This document shows, one piece after another, positions 16,604 through 26,011 of a stretch of DNA of 64,000 bases; within the stretch, counting starts at the first letter, position 1; each line of letters starts with the position of its first letter. A model generated the notes under the pieces. It was not told the origin of the DNA and did no database searches. It saw only the letters and a program-made list of their open reading frames with translations. The translations under genes were made by a program, and so were the position numbers. The stretch comes from Afipia sp. (GTDB taxonomy: Bacteria > Pseudomonadota > Alphaproteobacteria > Rhizobiales > Xanthobacteraceae), in contig JAFVHU010000100.1 of NCBI GenBank assembly GCA_017474385.1, positions 1 to 64,000 of the forward strand. The letters run 5' to 3'.

Positions 16604-17797
16604 ATGGACGCCAAGAGCACACCTTCTCACCACACCCCTTCGCCGGCCGAGAAGTCGCCACATAAGCCGGTTCGCATGCGACGCTGGCTGATCATCATCG
16701 GCGGCGCCCTCGCGCTGCTGGTCGTCGTGATCGTCGGCTTCAACCACCTGCGCAGCGAGGGCATCAAGAATTACTTCGCCAGCATGTAGCCGCCGCCGAC
16801 CAACGTCGCGGTGGCCGAAGCCAAGTCGGAAGTGTTGCCGAATCTCCTGTCGGCCGTCGGCGATCTCGCCGCGATCAATCAGGTCAACGTCACCACCGAC
16901 GTTAACGGCCGCGTTACGGAGATACTTTTCCAGCCCGGCGCGGAAGTGAAGGTTGGCGATCCGTTGATCCAGATTTTCGATGCGCCCGACCAGAGCGATC
17001 TCGCCAGCTTCAAGGCTCAGACGCTGGCGGCGCAGCTCGCGCTCGATCGCGCCAAGGCGCTGCTCGCCAGATCGTTCGGTCCGCAAGCAACGGTCGATCA
17101 GGCGCAGGCGGCTTACGATCAAGGCGCCGCCGCGGTCGCGAAGACCGAAGCGATCATTTCACAGAAGCGGATCACCGCACCGTTCAGCGGCGTGCTCGGC
17201 GTGCGCCTGGTCCAGCTCGGCCAGTATCTCAGCGCAGGAACGCAAATCGTCTCGCTGACCGACCTGTCGCGTCTCTATCTGAACTTCACGGTGACCGAAA
17301 AGGACCGGGCTGTTCTGAACGTCGGCCAGACCGTCCGTATCAAGGTCGACGCCTATCCAGGCCGTACCTTCGAAGGCAAGATCACGACCATCGAGCCGCA
17401 GATCAGCGCCGACACCCGAAACGTCCGGGTTCAGGCGACGCTGGATAATCCGAACCGTATCCTGCAGCCGGGCATGTTCGCATCGACCACCGTCGAGCTG
17501 CCGCCGAAGCCTGCAGTGATTACCGTGCCGGAGACTGCCGTGGACTACACCCTCTACGGGGATTCCGTCTGGCTCATCACCGAGACCAAGGGCGCTGACG
17601 GCAAGGACTCGCTGAAAACTGACCGGACCTTCGTGAAGACCGGACAGCGCATCAACGGCCGTGTCGTCATCGCCAGCGGCGTAAAGCCGGGGGATCGCGT
17701 GGTCGCCGTCGGACAGCTCAAGCTGCAATCCGGCTCGGCCGTCACGATTTCGCCCGATCAGCCACCGCAGATTCCCGCGCAGCCGCCGCGCTACTGA
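16604..17797 (+). pseudogene. RND efflux periplasmic adaptor (MFP), interrupted by an in-frame amber codon
   Basis: The frame that begins at ATG 16604 encodes a membrane-anchored adaptor, but codon 62 (16787-16789) is TAG. Before it lie a polar lead and one hydrophobic helix (MRRWLIIIGGALALLVVVIV). After it, the same frame continues without a break for 336 codons with a normal adaptor body: a barrel-sandwich half (VTTDVNGRVTEILFQPGAEV), an alpha-hairpin, the second half (KRITAPFSGVLGVRLVQLGQ) and the beta-barrel (QISADTRNVRVQATLDNPN). The stop sits in the linker, ASM-stop-PPPT. A single C-to-T change from CAG would explain it. Restart at GTG 16811 would lose the membrane anchor and has no ribosome site. 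The alternatives are a true null, read-through, or an assembly or sequencing error. Confidence 0.8.
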
Positions 17798-17818
17798 TTT
17801 TTGAACGGAGCGCCGCTC

Positions 17819-20800
17819 ATGGCCTTCACCGATATCTTCATCAAGCGCCCCGTGTTGTCGCTTGTCGTCAGCCTGCTGATCCTGCTGATCGGATTCCAGG
17901 CGGCGACGCATCTGGGAATTCGTCAGTATCCCAAGCTGTCGAACACTGTCGTCACCGTCACGACGTCGTATCCCGGCGCATCGCCCGACCTGATGCAAGG
18001 CTTTATCACGCAGCCGATCGAGCAGGCGGTGGCGTCGGCGGAAGGCGTCGATTACATCACGTCGTCGTCGGTGCAGGGTCTCAGCACGATCTCGGTCTAT
18101 ATCAAGCTCAACGTCGATCCGAATTCGGCGCTGACCGAAGTCAGTTCGAAGGTCAGTTCGGTCAGGTATCTGATCCCGAGGGAATCGAACGACCCGGTCA
18201 TTACCAAGTCGACCGGCCAGACCACGGCCGTAATGTACCTCGGCTTCGCCAGCGACGAACTGAGCGGGCCGCAGATTTCCGATTACCTTTCTCGCGTGGT
18301 GCAGCCGATCCTTTCGACAGTGGACGGCGTCGCATCGGCTGACATTCTTGGCGCGCAAACGCTCGCCACGCGCATCTGGCTTGATCCGGTGCGGATGGCC
18401 GGCCGCAACGTGTCGCCCGACAACGTCGCCGCGGCGATCAGGGCGAACAACTTCCAGGCCGCCGCCGGTCAGTCGAAAGGATACTTCACCGTATCCAACG
18501 TGACGACCAATACCGACCTGACCAGCATCGAGCAATTCAAGCGGATGACTGTGAAGGCGCAGGATGGCGGCTTCGTCAGACTGGAAGACGTCGCGACGGT
18601 CGAACTCGGTGCTCAGAGCACGGACGCGAGCGTTGCGATGAGCGGCCAGCAGGCCATCTTCATCGGCGTTCAATCGACGCCGCAAGGCAACCCGCTCAAC
18701 ATCGTCAAGGGTGTGCGCGGGCTGTTCCCGGAAATCGAGCGTAATCTGCCGCCATCGCTGAAGATGCGCGTGGCTTACGATTCGACCAAGTTCATCCAGT
18801 CGTCGATCGACGAGGTGCGCGACACCCTGATCGAAGCAGTCTTGATCGTCGTCGTGGTGATCTTCCTGTTCCTTGCGTCATTCCGCTCGGTGATCATTCC
18901 TGTCGTCACCATTCCGCTGTCGCTGGTCGGTGCCTGCATCCTGATGCTGGCGATGGGCTTCACGCTCAACCTGCTGACGCTGCTGGCGATGGTGCTCGCC
19001 ATCGGCCTTGTGGTCGACGATGCTATTGTTGTGGTCGAAAACATCCACCGGCATCTGGAGGAGGGCAAATCGCCCGTTGAGGCATCGCTGGTAGGCGCGC
19101 GCGAAATCGTCGGCCCCGTCATCTCCATGACGATCACGCTGGCTGCGGTGTATGCGCCAATCGGCTTCCTCGGCGGCCTGACGGGTGCTCTGTTCCGCGA
19201 ATTCGCGTTCACGCTTGCGGGCTCGGTGATCGTCTCAGGTGTCGTCGCTCTGACTCTGTCACCGATGATGTGTTCGATGCTGCTCAAGAGCGGCAGCGAC
19301 CACGGCCGTTTCGCCAAGCTCGTCGATCGCGTGTTTACCCGGGTGACCGACTGGTACGGCCGCAAGCTGGATCGCTCGCTGGATTATCGGCCCATCACGG
19401 GTCTTTTCGCCCTCACGATTTTGTTTCTTGTCGGCTTTATGTTCGTCAACACCAACAAGGAACTTGCACCCGAGGAAGACCAGGGCATCCTGTTCTCGGT
19501 GACCAAGGCGCCGCAATACGCCAACATCGACTACAGCAACTTCTACGGCAAGAAGCTCGACAACGTCTTTGCGAGTTTTCCCGAGACCGATCTGCGCTTT
19601 ATCATCAACGGCATCAATGGCCCTGCCAACGGCATTGCCGGCATGATTCTGAAGCCGTGGGATGAGCGTAAGCGATCGTCGCTGGCGCTGAAGCCTCTGG
19701 TGCAGAATGAGCTGAGCAAGGTCGAAGGCGTGAATGCGTTTGCCTTCAATCTGCCCGCGCTGCCGGGCGGGCCGGGCGGTCTGCCGATCCAGATGGTCAT
19801 CAGCAGCACGAGCGGCTTCCAGGCTGTCTTCGAGCAGATGGAAAACCTGAAGAAGGCTGCGCGCGCGAGCGGACTCTTCATCGTGGCCGACAGCGACCTC
19901 GCATTCAATCAACCGGTGGTCCGAGTCACGGTCGATCGTTCCAAGGCGAACGATCTCGGCATCAACATGGCTGCCCTCGGCAATACGCTGTCGACGCTGC
20001 TCGGCGGCAACTACGTGAACCGGTTTAATCTGGAAGGCCGATCGTATCAGGTAATCCCGCAGGTGCCGCGTGACCTTCGCCTGACGCCGGAATCGATTGG
20101 AAATTATTACGTTGCGACGAATACCGGCCGGCAAGTGCCGCTCTCGACCGTTGTTACCATTGAGACGATGACCAACCCGAACGCACTGACCCATTTCAAC
20201 CAGCTCAACTCGGCGACGTTCCAGGCCGTGGCCATGCCGGGAGTGACGATGGGCAAGGCGGTAGAGTTCCTTGAGCAGCAGGCGAAGCAACTGCCAGCAG
20301 GTTTCACGCGCGACTATCTCGCGGACTCGCGTCAGTATGTGCAGGAAGGCAATCAGCTCATCGTAGTGCTGTTCTTTGCTCTGATTATTATCTATCTCGT
20401 GCTGGCAGCGCAGTTCGAAAGTCTGCGCGATCCGCTGGTGATCCTGATCTCGGTGCCGATGGCAATCTCGGGGGCATTGATCCCGCTGTTCTTCGGCCTT
20501 GCGACGATGAACATCTATACGCAGGTGGGACTGGTGACGCTGGTCGGCCTGATCAGCAAGCACGGCATCCTGATGGTGGAGTTCGCCAACGAGATGCAGG
20601 TTAACGAAGGTGTGGACCGGCGCACTGCCATCGAGCACTCGGCGCGCGTCCGCCTGCGGCCGATCCTGATGACGACAGCGGCGATGGTTGCTGGTCTGCT
20701 GCCGCTGCTTATGGCGAGCGGCGCCGGCGCGGCGAGCCGCTTCTCCATTGGCCTCGTGGTTGTCGCCGGCTTGTCGATCGGCACGCTGTTCACGCTGTTC

Positions 20801-20902
20801 GTTTTGCCGGCGGTTTATACTGTGCTGGCGACCGACCACCGGGCGGCGGCGGACTCCGAGCGCGCCAAGGACATCGAGAAGTACGAACTCAGCCTGACCT
20901 GA
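17819..20902 (+). CDS. RND efflux transporter permease (HAE1 family, AcrB-like)
   Basis: A 1027-residue inner-membrane proton-driven pump with the usual opening FTDIFIKRPVLSLVVSLLIL, two large periplasmic loops and twelve helices. The proton-relay aspartates are in helix 4 (GLVVDDAIVVVENIHRHLEEG). Other family marks are TTSYPGASPDLMQGFITQPIEQ, LATRIWLDP and, in the second half, LVGLISKHGILMVEFANE. ATG at 17819 is chosen because the upstream TTG adds only six unconserved residues. It lies 21 bp after the adaptor frame and would form the pump with that adaptor and an outer-membrane channel encoded elsewhere; no channel gene follows. The substrates cannot be read from the sequence. Confidence 0.95.
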   Translation: MAFTDIFIKRPVLSLVVSLLILLIGFQAATHLGIRQYPKLSNTVVTVTTSYPGASPDLMQGFITQPIEQAVASAEGVDYITSSSVQGLSTISVYIKLNVDPNSALTEVSSKVSSVRYLIPRESNDPVITKSTGQTTAVMYLGFASDELSGPQISDYLSRVVQPILSTVDGVASADILGAQTLATRIWLDPVRMAGRNVSPDNVAAAIRANNFQAAAGQSKGYFTVSNVTTNTDLTSIEQFKRMTVKAQDGGFVRLEDVATVELGAQSTDASVAMSGQQAIFIGVQSTPQGNPLNIVKGVRGLFPEIERNLPPSLKMRVAYDSTKFIQSSIDEVRDTLIEAVLIVVVVIFLFLASFRSVIIPVVTIPLSLVGACILMLAMGFTLNLLTLLAMVLAIGLVVDDAIVVVENIHRHLEEGKSPVEASLVGAREIVGPVISMTITLAAVYAPIGFLGGLTGALFREFAFTLAGSVIVSGVVALTLSPMMCSMLLKSGSDHGRFAKLVDRVFTRVTDWYGRKLDRSLDYRPITGLFALTILFLVGFMFVNTNKELAPEEDQGILFSVTKAPQYANIDYSNFYGKKLDNVFASFPETDLRFIINGINGPANGIAGMILKPWDERKRSSLALKPLVQNELSKVEGVNAFAFNLPALPGGPGGLPIQMVISSTSGFQAVFEQMENLKKAARASGLFIVADSDLAFNQPVVRVTVDRSKANDLGINMAALGNTLSTLLGGNYVNRFNLEGRSYQVIPQVPRDLRLTPESIGNYYVATNTGRQVPLSTVVTIETMTNPNALTHFNQLNSATFQAVAMPGVTMGKAVEFLEQQAKQLPAGFTRDYLADSRQYVQEGNQLIVVLFFALIIIYLVLAAQFESLRDPLVILISVPMAISGALIPLFFGLATMNIYTQVGLVTLVGLISKHGILMVEFANEMQVNEGVDRRTAIEHSARVRLRPILMTTAAMVAGLLPLLMASGAGAASRFSIGLVVVAGLSIGTLFTLFVLPAVYTVLATDHRAAADSERAKDIEKYELSLT

Positions 20903-20952
20903 CACGCTGATATGAATGCCGCGGCGATTGTACGCTCCCTTCGCGGGAGTGT

Positions 20953-21621
20953 ATGATCGCCGCAACCATGTTGACCGTTCGCAACCTCACCAAATCCTAT
21001 CGGACGTCGGAGGAGCAGCTTGCGGTTTTGCGCGGCGTCGATCTTGCGCTGGCCGCAGGCGAGAGCGTAGCGCTCACCGGCGAATCCGGCAGCGGCAAGA
21101 GCACCCTTCTTCATCTGATCGCAGGCCTCGACAAGGCGGACAGCGGCGAGGTCTGGCTCGACGGCGCGCTGGTGTCCGATCTGTCCGATAGTGACCGCGC
21201 CGCCATGCGGCGTGACCGGCTGGGCCTCGTGTTCCAGCAATTCAATCTTATTCCGAGCCTTCAGATCGGCGACAACCTCGCGTTTCAGGCGCGCATTGCG
21301 GGCCGGCACGATCCCGTATGGCAGGACGAACTGGTGCAGCGGCTGGGCCTGCGCACGCTGCTCGATCGCTATCCCGAGCAATTGTCCGGCGGCCAGCAAC
21401 AGCGCGTCGCGATCGGGCGCGCGCTGGCGATCAAGCCGCTGGTGCTGCTGGCCGACGAGCCGACCGGAAATCTTGATGAGGCCACCGCTGACGACGTGCT
21501 GGCGCTGGCACGCGATCTGGTCGCGCGCACCGGCTGCGGCTTCCTGATGGTGACGCACAGCGAGCGGCTCGCGGCGACGCTCGACCGCCGGGTGCATCTC
21601 AGCGCGGGACGGATCACATGA
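20953..21621 (+). CDS. ABC transporter ATP-binding protein (LolD/MacB-type)
   Basis: A 222-residue cytoplasmic ATPase. Walker A is GESGSGKST (43-51), the Q-loop is in LVFQQFNLIPSL, the signature is LSGGQQQR, and Walker B is VLLADEPTGNLDEAT, followed by MVTHSE with the switch His. This matches the LolD/MacB/FtsE group, which drives FtsX-like permeases. GGGAG lies five bases before ATG 20953; ATG 20968 is an alternative start. It overlaps the following permease gene by four bases (ATGA), so the two are translationally coupled. With the AttH-like protein downstream it forms a three-gene unit for envelope or lipid-related work. Confidence 0.9.
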   Translation: MIAATMLTVRNLTKSYRTSEEQLAVLRGVDLALAAGESVALTGESGSGKSTLLHLIAGLDKADSGEVWLDGALVSDLSDSDRAAMRRDRLGLVFQQFNLIPSLQIGDNLAFQARIAGRHDPVWQDELVQRLGLRTLLDRYPEQLSGGQQQRVAIGRALAIKPLVLLADEPTGNLDEATADDVLALARDLVARTGCGFLMVTHSERLAATLDRRVHLSAGRIT

Positions 21622-24080
21622 CGCGTCCGTTCTGGATTCTCGTGGGTCTTCTGAGCCACTGGAAACGGCACCGGATGCAGCTGGCGACCTTGCTGGTCGG
21701 GCTGATTTCGGCGACCGCGCTGTGGAGCGGGGTGCAGGCGCTCAATCAGCAGGCGCGCAACAGCTACGACCGTGCGGCGGCGACATTCGGCGGCGGCAAC
21801 ACCGCGATGCTGGTCGGGCGCGACAGCCCCACTTTCCAGCAGCAGCTCTTTGTCGATCTGCGCCGCGCCAACTGGCCGGTATCGCCTGTGGTCGAGGGCC
21901 GCGTGCTGATCGGCGGACGCTCGTTCCGGCTGCTCGGTATCGAGCCTCTCTCGCTGCCGCCGGGTGCGGGCTCGGCGCCCGATATCGGACAGGCGGATTT
22001 GCAGCGATTTATCGCGCCTCCCGGCCAGACACTGGTCGCGCCGGAGACGCTGGCGGATCTGAAACTGTCTGAGGGTGCATCGCCGCAGATGGGCGGCGTG
22101 TCGCTGCCGCCGCTCGCGGTGCAGGACAACCTCGCGCCGGGTGTGCCGGTGGTCGACATCGGCATCGCACAGCGTAGTCTCAAGATGCCGGACCAGATCT
22201 CGCGGCTTCTGGTCGGCGACATGCGTAGCGGCGAACGTCCCCCGCTTGAGCAGGTTACCGGCAACAAACTGTTGCTGGTGGAAGCAGGCGCGCCGAGCGA
22301 TCTCGAACGCCTCACCAGCAGCTTCCATCTCAATCTGACAGCGTTTGGCCTGTTGTCGTTCGTGGTCGGTCTTTTCATCGTTCATTCCGCGATCGGGCTC
22401 GCGTTCGAGCAGCGGCTGCCGATGCTGCGCACGATGCGTGCCTGCGGCGTCTCGGCGAGGGCGCTCACAGTCGTTCTGGTCGCCGAACTGGTGTCGCTCT
22501 CGCTGCTGTCCGGCGTCATCGGATTGATCTGCGGTTATGTTGTCGCAGCGTTTCTGCTGCCGGACGTCGCAGTCAGTCTGCGCGGACTGTATGGCGCGCA
22601 AATTCCCGGACATCTGTCGCTGCGGCCAAGCTGGTGGCTGTCGGGCCTCGGCATGAGCGTGCTCGGTGCGCTGCTTGCGGCCGCGGCTGGGCTCTATCGT
22701 GTTTATCGTTTGCCGGTTCTCGCCGCGGCTCAGCCCTACGCCTGGCAACAGGCGCAGCGCCGATGGCTGATGAGGCAGGGGGCTATGGCCGCCGCGGTCG
22801 CGGTTGTCGCGGCGGCGTGTCTTTATTTCGGAGATTCGCTCACGTCGGGATTTCTGGTGCTAGCGGGGATGCTGCTCGCAGCGGCGCTGGCGTTGCCGGT
22901 GTTGCTTGGCGCGGTGTTAAGCTTCGGTCAGCGCGGCACCGTTCGGCCTGTCGTGAAATGGTTCTGGGCCGACAGCCGGCAGCAACTGCCCGGACTGTCG
23001 CTGGCGCTGATGGCTTTGCTGCTCGCGCTCGCGGTAAATGTCGGTGTCGGGACCATGGTGCAGAGCTTCTCGCGGACCTTCACCAACTGGCTCGATGACC
23101 GGCTCGCGGCGGAGGTCTATCTGAATGCAAACAGCGATGCGCAGGCTGCGGAGATCGTGACATGGCTGCGCCAGCGGCCCGAGGTCGAGGCGATCCTGCC
23201 GGCCTGGCGTACTGACGTGACGCTGGATACGCTGCCGGTTGAGGTTCTTGGCTTCGCCGATCACGAGACCTATCGCGAGCGCTGGCCGCTGCTGGAATCG
23301 ATGCCGGATGTTTGGGACAAAGTGCGGGCAGGCAAGGGCGCGCTGGTCAGCGAGCAGCTTGCGCGTCGGCTGAAAGCCGGTCTCGGCAATCATGTCGTCC
23401 TTCCGGCGGTGACGGGGCCATGGTCTGTCATGGTCGCGGGGATTTATCCCGACTACGGCAATCCCAAAGGGCAAATCGGTATCGACATCGATGCGCTGGC
23501 GGCGCATTGGCCCGACATCGCGCGGACGCGGTTCGGCCTGCGCGTGGCGCCAGCGAAAGTGTCTGAACTGGTCGCGGCATTGCGCGAAAAATTCGGTCTC
23601 GATTCTAGCCGGCTGCTGGATCAGGCCACGCTCAAGGCCGAGTCGACGCGCATCTTCAATCGTACCTTCTCGGTCACGACTGCGCTGAACGCGTTCACCC
23701 TCGGCGTCGCCGGAGTGGCGCTGCTGACGAGCTTGCTGACGCTGAGCAACAGCCGGCTTCCACAACTGGCGCCGTTGTGGGCGCTCGGGCTGACGCGGCG
23801 GCGGCTTGCGGGGATCGAACTCCTGAAAACCATGTCAGTCGCATTCATCACGGCGCTGCTGGCACTGCCGCTTGGTTTGCTGGTGGCGTGGTGTCTGGTC
23901 GCGGTGGTGAACGTAAAGGCCTTCGGATGGCGATTGCCGTTCCATGTCTTCCCGGCGCAACTGGCGCAACTGCTCATCATCGCCATGCTGGCGGCGCTGC
24001 TCGCGACGTGTCTACCGATCCTGCGCTTGATGCGCCTGCAACCTGCAACCCTTGCGAAGATATTCGCCAATGAGCGCTGA
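21618..24080 (+). CDS. FtsX-like ABC transporter permease
   Basis: An 820-residue inner-membrane protein with two FtsX-type halves. An N-terminal helix (near residues 15-35) precedes a periplasmic domain, then a helix bundle near 235-450, a second periplasmic domain and a last bundle near 680-815 (FTLGVAGVALLTSLLTLSNS, FITALLALPLGLLVAWCLVAV). This double organisation is that of large FtsX permeases such as the YbbP type, which work mechanically on periplasmic or lipid substrates. The start overlaps the ATPase stop and the end overlaps the AttH-like gene by 11 bp. The biological substrate is unknown. Confidence 0.88.
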   Translation: MTRPFWILVGLLSHWKRHRMQLATLLVGLISATALWSGVQALNQQARNSYDRAAATFGGGNTAMLVGRDSPTFQQQLFVDLRRANWPVSPVVEGRVLIGGRSFRLLGIEPLSLPPGAGSAPDIGQADLQRFIAPPGQTLVAPETLADLKLSEGASPQMGGVSLPPLAVQDNLAPGVPVVDIGIAQRSLKMPDQISRLLVGDMRSGERPPLEQVTGNKLLLVEAGAPSDLERLTSSFHLNLTAFGLLSFVVGLFIVHSAIGLAFEQRLPMLRTMRACGVSARALTVVLVAELVSLSLLSGVIGLICGYVVAAFLLPDVAVSLRGLYGAQIPGHLSLRPSWWLSGLGMSVLGALLAAAAGLYRVYRLPVLAAAQPYAWQQAQRRWLMRQGAMAAAVAVVAAACLYFGDSLTSGFLVLAGMLLAAALALPVLLGAVLSFGQRGTVRPVVKWFWADSRQQLPGLSLALMALLLALAVNVGVGTMVQSFSRTFTNWLDDRLAAEVYLNANSDAQAAEIVTWLRQRPEVEAILPAWRTDVTLDTLPVEVLGFADHETYRERWPLLESMPDVWDKVRAGKGALVSEQLARRLKAGLGNHVVLPAVTGPWSVMVAGIYPDYGNPKGQIGIDIDALAAHWPDIARTRFGLRVAPAKVSELVAALREKFGLDSSRLLDQATLKAESTRIFNRTFSVTTALNAFTLGVAGVALLTSLLTLSNSRLPQLAPLWALGLTRRRLAGIELLKTMSVAFITALLALPLGLLVAWCLVAVVNVKAFGWRLPFHVFPAQLAQLLIIAMLAALLATCLPILRLMRLQPATLAKIFANER

Positions 24081-25158
24081 TCTCCGCACCAGCCGCCGTG
24101 CGTTCCTTGGGGGCAGCCTGCTCGCCACCTTTGGTGGCACGCTTGCGCGCGCGCAGGGCTTTGCGGGACTGGGCGGCGAGAGCGAGGGCTTTGCAACTGT
24201 AGTGTCCGGCAAGGTGCTGGAATTTCCGCGCGACCACGGCCCGCATCCAGATTACCGGATCGAGTGGTGGTATCTCACGGCGAATCTGAAGGACACCAAT
24301 GGCGCGCAATGGGGCGCGCAATGGACGCTGTTCCGGCAGGCGACGGCGCCGGGCGCGCAGCAGGATGGCTGGGCCAATCAGCAGATCTGGATGGGACACG
24401 CGGCGATCACCAGCGCGGAGGTCCATCGCTATGCCGAGAAATTTGCGCGCGGCGGCGTCGGGCAGGCGAGCGCGCAAGCGTCGCCGTTTCGTGCATGGAT
24501 CGATTCATGGGAGATGCGCGGGCTTGACGGTTTCAACGCGCAGAACGTTGCGCCGCTCGCAGTCTCGGCGTCGGGTGCGGATTTCGGTTATGTCCTGAAT
24601 CTCGCTGCCGATCGTCCGCTGGTGCTGCAAGGCGAGGGTGGCTACAGCAAGAAATCGGAACGCGGGCAGGCGTCGTACTATTTCAGCCAGCCGTATTTCA
24701 AGGCCACAGGTACGATCACGCTGGGTGACAAGCAAATTGCCGTCACCGGCGGCGCGTGGATGGACCGCGAATGGAGCAGCCAGCCGCTAGCATCCGACCA
24801 GACCGGCTGGGACTGGTTTTCGCTGCATCTCGATTCAGGCGAAAAGGTCATGCTGTTTCGCCTGCGCCAGAAAGACGGACGGAACTATTTCGCCGGCAAC
24901 TGGATTGAGCGCGATGGACGGTCGGTGCCGCTCGCACCGGAGTCGATCATCATGACACCGACCGCGTCCACCACCATCGAGAACCGCAAGCTGCCGACAT
25001 CATGGATCGTTGCGATCGCGGATCGCGGATTGATGATCGACAGCGTGCCGCTGAACGCTAAAAGCTGGATGGGAACGCGGTTCGCCTATTGGGAAGGCCC
25101 GATCAGTTTCAAAGGCAGCCATACGGGCGTCGGCTATCTTGAAATGACGGGTTACTGA
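24070..25158 (+). CDS. AttH / CrtC-like lipocalin-fold secreted protein
   Basis: A 362-residue protein with a twin-arginine-type signal (TSRRAFLGGSLLATFGG, Arg9-Arg10, ending ARAQG). The mature part carries the marks of the AttH/carotenoid 1,2-hydratase-like family: FPRDHGPHPDYRIEWWYLTANL near the start, then WGAQWTLFRQA, GGAWMDREWSSQPL and GWDWFSLHLDSGEKVMLFRL. The fold is two lipocalin-like barrels. ATG at 24070 overlaps the permease stop. The family is often encoded beside an ABC ATPase and FtsX permease, as here. This suggests that it receives or presents a hydrophobic ligand moved by that pair, but a catalytic role has not been shown from sequence. Confidence 0.85.
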   Translation: MSADLRTSRRAFLGGSLLATFGGTLARAQGFAGLGGESEGFATVVSGKVLEFPRDHGPHPDYRIEWWYLTANLKDTNGAQWGAQWTLFRQATAPGAQQDGWANQQIWMGHAAITSAEVHRYAEKFARGGVGQASAQASPFRAWIDSWEMRGLDGFNAQNVAPLAVSASGADFGYVLNLAADRPLVLQGEGGYSKKSERGQASYYFSQPYFKATGTITLGDKQIAVTGGAWMDREWSSQPLASDQTGWDWFSLHLDSGEKVMLFRLRQKDGRNYFAGNWIERDGRSVPLAPESIIMTPTASTTIENRKLPTSWIVAIADRGLMIDSVPLNAKSWMGTRFAYWEGPISFKGSHTGVGYLEMTGY

Positions 25159-25171
25159 GAAAGAACACAGA

Positions 25172-26011
25172 ATGAAGCAGAAGCCATTCGCCGAGACGGA
25201 TCAGCAGACCTCGGTCATCGGGCAAGGCACCTGGTACATCGATCGCGGCGACCGCAAATCAGCGGTGACGGCGCTGCGCTGCGGCCTCGACCTTGGCATG
25301 ACCCATATCGACACCGCCGAAATGTACGACGACGCGGAGCTTGTGGTCGCCGAAGCAATCAACGGCCGGCGCGACGAGGTATTTCTGGTCTCAAAAGTGT
25401 TGCCGAGCAACGCCTCGCGGAAGGGGACGATTCAGGCCTGCGACCGCTCGCTGAAACGGCTCAAAACCGACCGTCTGGATTGCTACCTGTTGCATTGGCG
25501 CGGATCATATCCGCTGGAAGATACAGTCGCTGCGCTTGAAGAACTGGTGAGCGCGGGAAAGATCCGCTCATGGGGTGTCAGCAATTTCGACGCGGGCGAT
25601 CTTGCGGAGCTGGTCGATGTCGCGGGCGAGGGGCGTATCGCCTGCAATCAGGTGCTCTATCATCTGAATGAACGCGCCATCGAACATTCGGTGATCCCGT
25701 GGTGCGAGGCGCATGGCGTCGCAGTGGTGGCGTATTCGCCGTTCGGCCACGATGATTTTCCGGACGCGCAGTCGGCAGGCGGTAAGCTCTTGCAGCAGGT
25801 CGCAGCAAAGCATAACGCAACGCCGCGCCAGGTGGCGCTCAGTTTCCTGACGCGATGGCCTTCGGTGTTCGCGATTCCCAAGGCATCGTCATCAAGCCAT
25901 GCGGCGGAAAATGCCGGCGCGGGAAACATCGCTTTGACGGAGACCGATATTGCGGCGCTCGACAAGGCGTTTCCGCTCGGCCGTGAGCCGCGCAGCCTGC
26001 CGATGCTCTAG
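25172..26011 (+). CDS. Aldo/keto reductase
   Basis: A 279-residue cytoplasmic NADPH-dependent oxidoreductase with a TIM-barrel fold. The catalytic tetrad is visible: Asp and Tyr in HIDTAEMYDDAE, Lys in FLVSKVLP and His in YLLHWRG. The coenzyme region near the C-terminus is FAIPKASSSSHAAENAGA. It begins 13 bp after the AttH-like gene and is likely the last gene of that operon. The physiological carbonyl substrate cannot be told. Its stop codon shares the tetramer CTAG with the stop of the convergent TauE-type gene. Confidence 0.9.
   Translation: MKQKPFAETDQQTSVIGQGTWYIDRGDRKSAVTALRCGLDLGMTHIDTAEMYDDAELVVAEAINGRRDEVFLVSKVLPSNASRKGTIQACDRSLKRLKTDRLDCYLLHWRGSYPLEDTVAALEELVSAGKIRSWGVSNFDAGDLAELVDVAGEGRIACNQVLYHLNERAIEHSVIPWCEAHGVAVVAYSPFGHDDFPDAQSAGGKLLQQVAAKHNATPRQVALSFLTRWPSVFAIPKASSSSHAAENAGAGNIALTETDIAALDKAFPLGREPRSLPML

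Noticed and set aside
16811-17797. Treating the adaptor body as an intact gene starting at GTG 16811
   Set aside because: There is no ribosome site, and the protein would lack the membrane anchor coded in the same frame before the amber codon.
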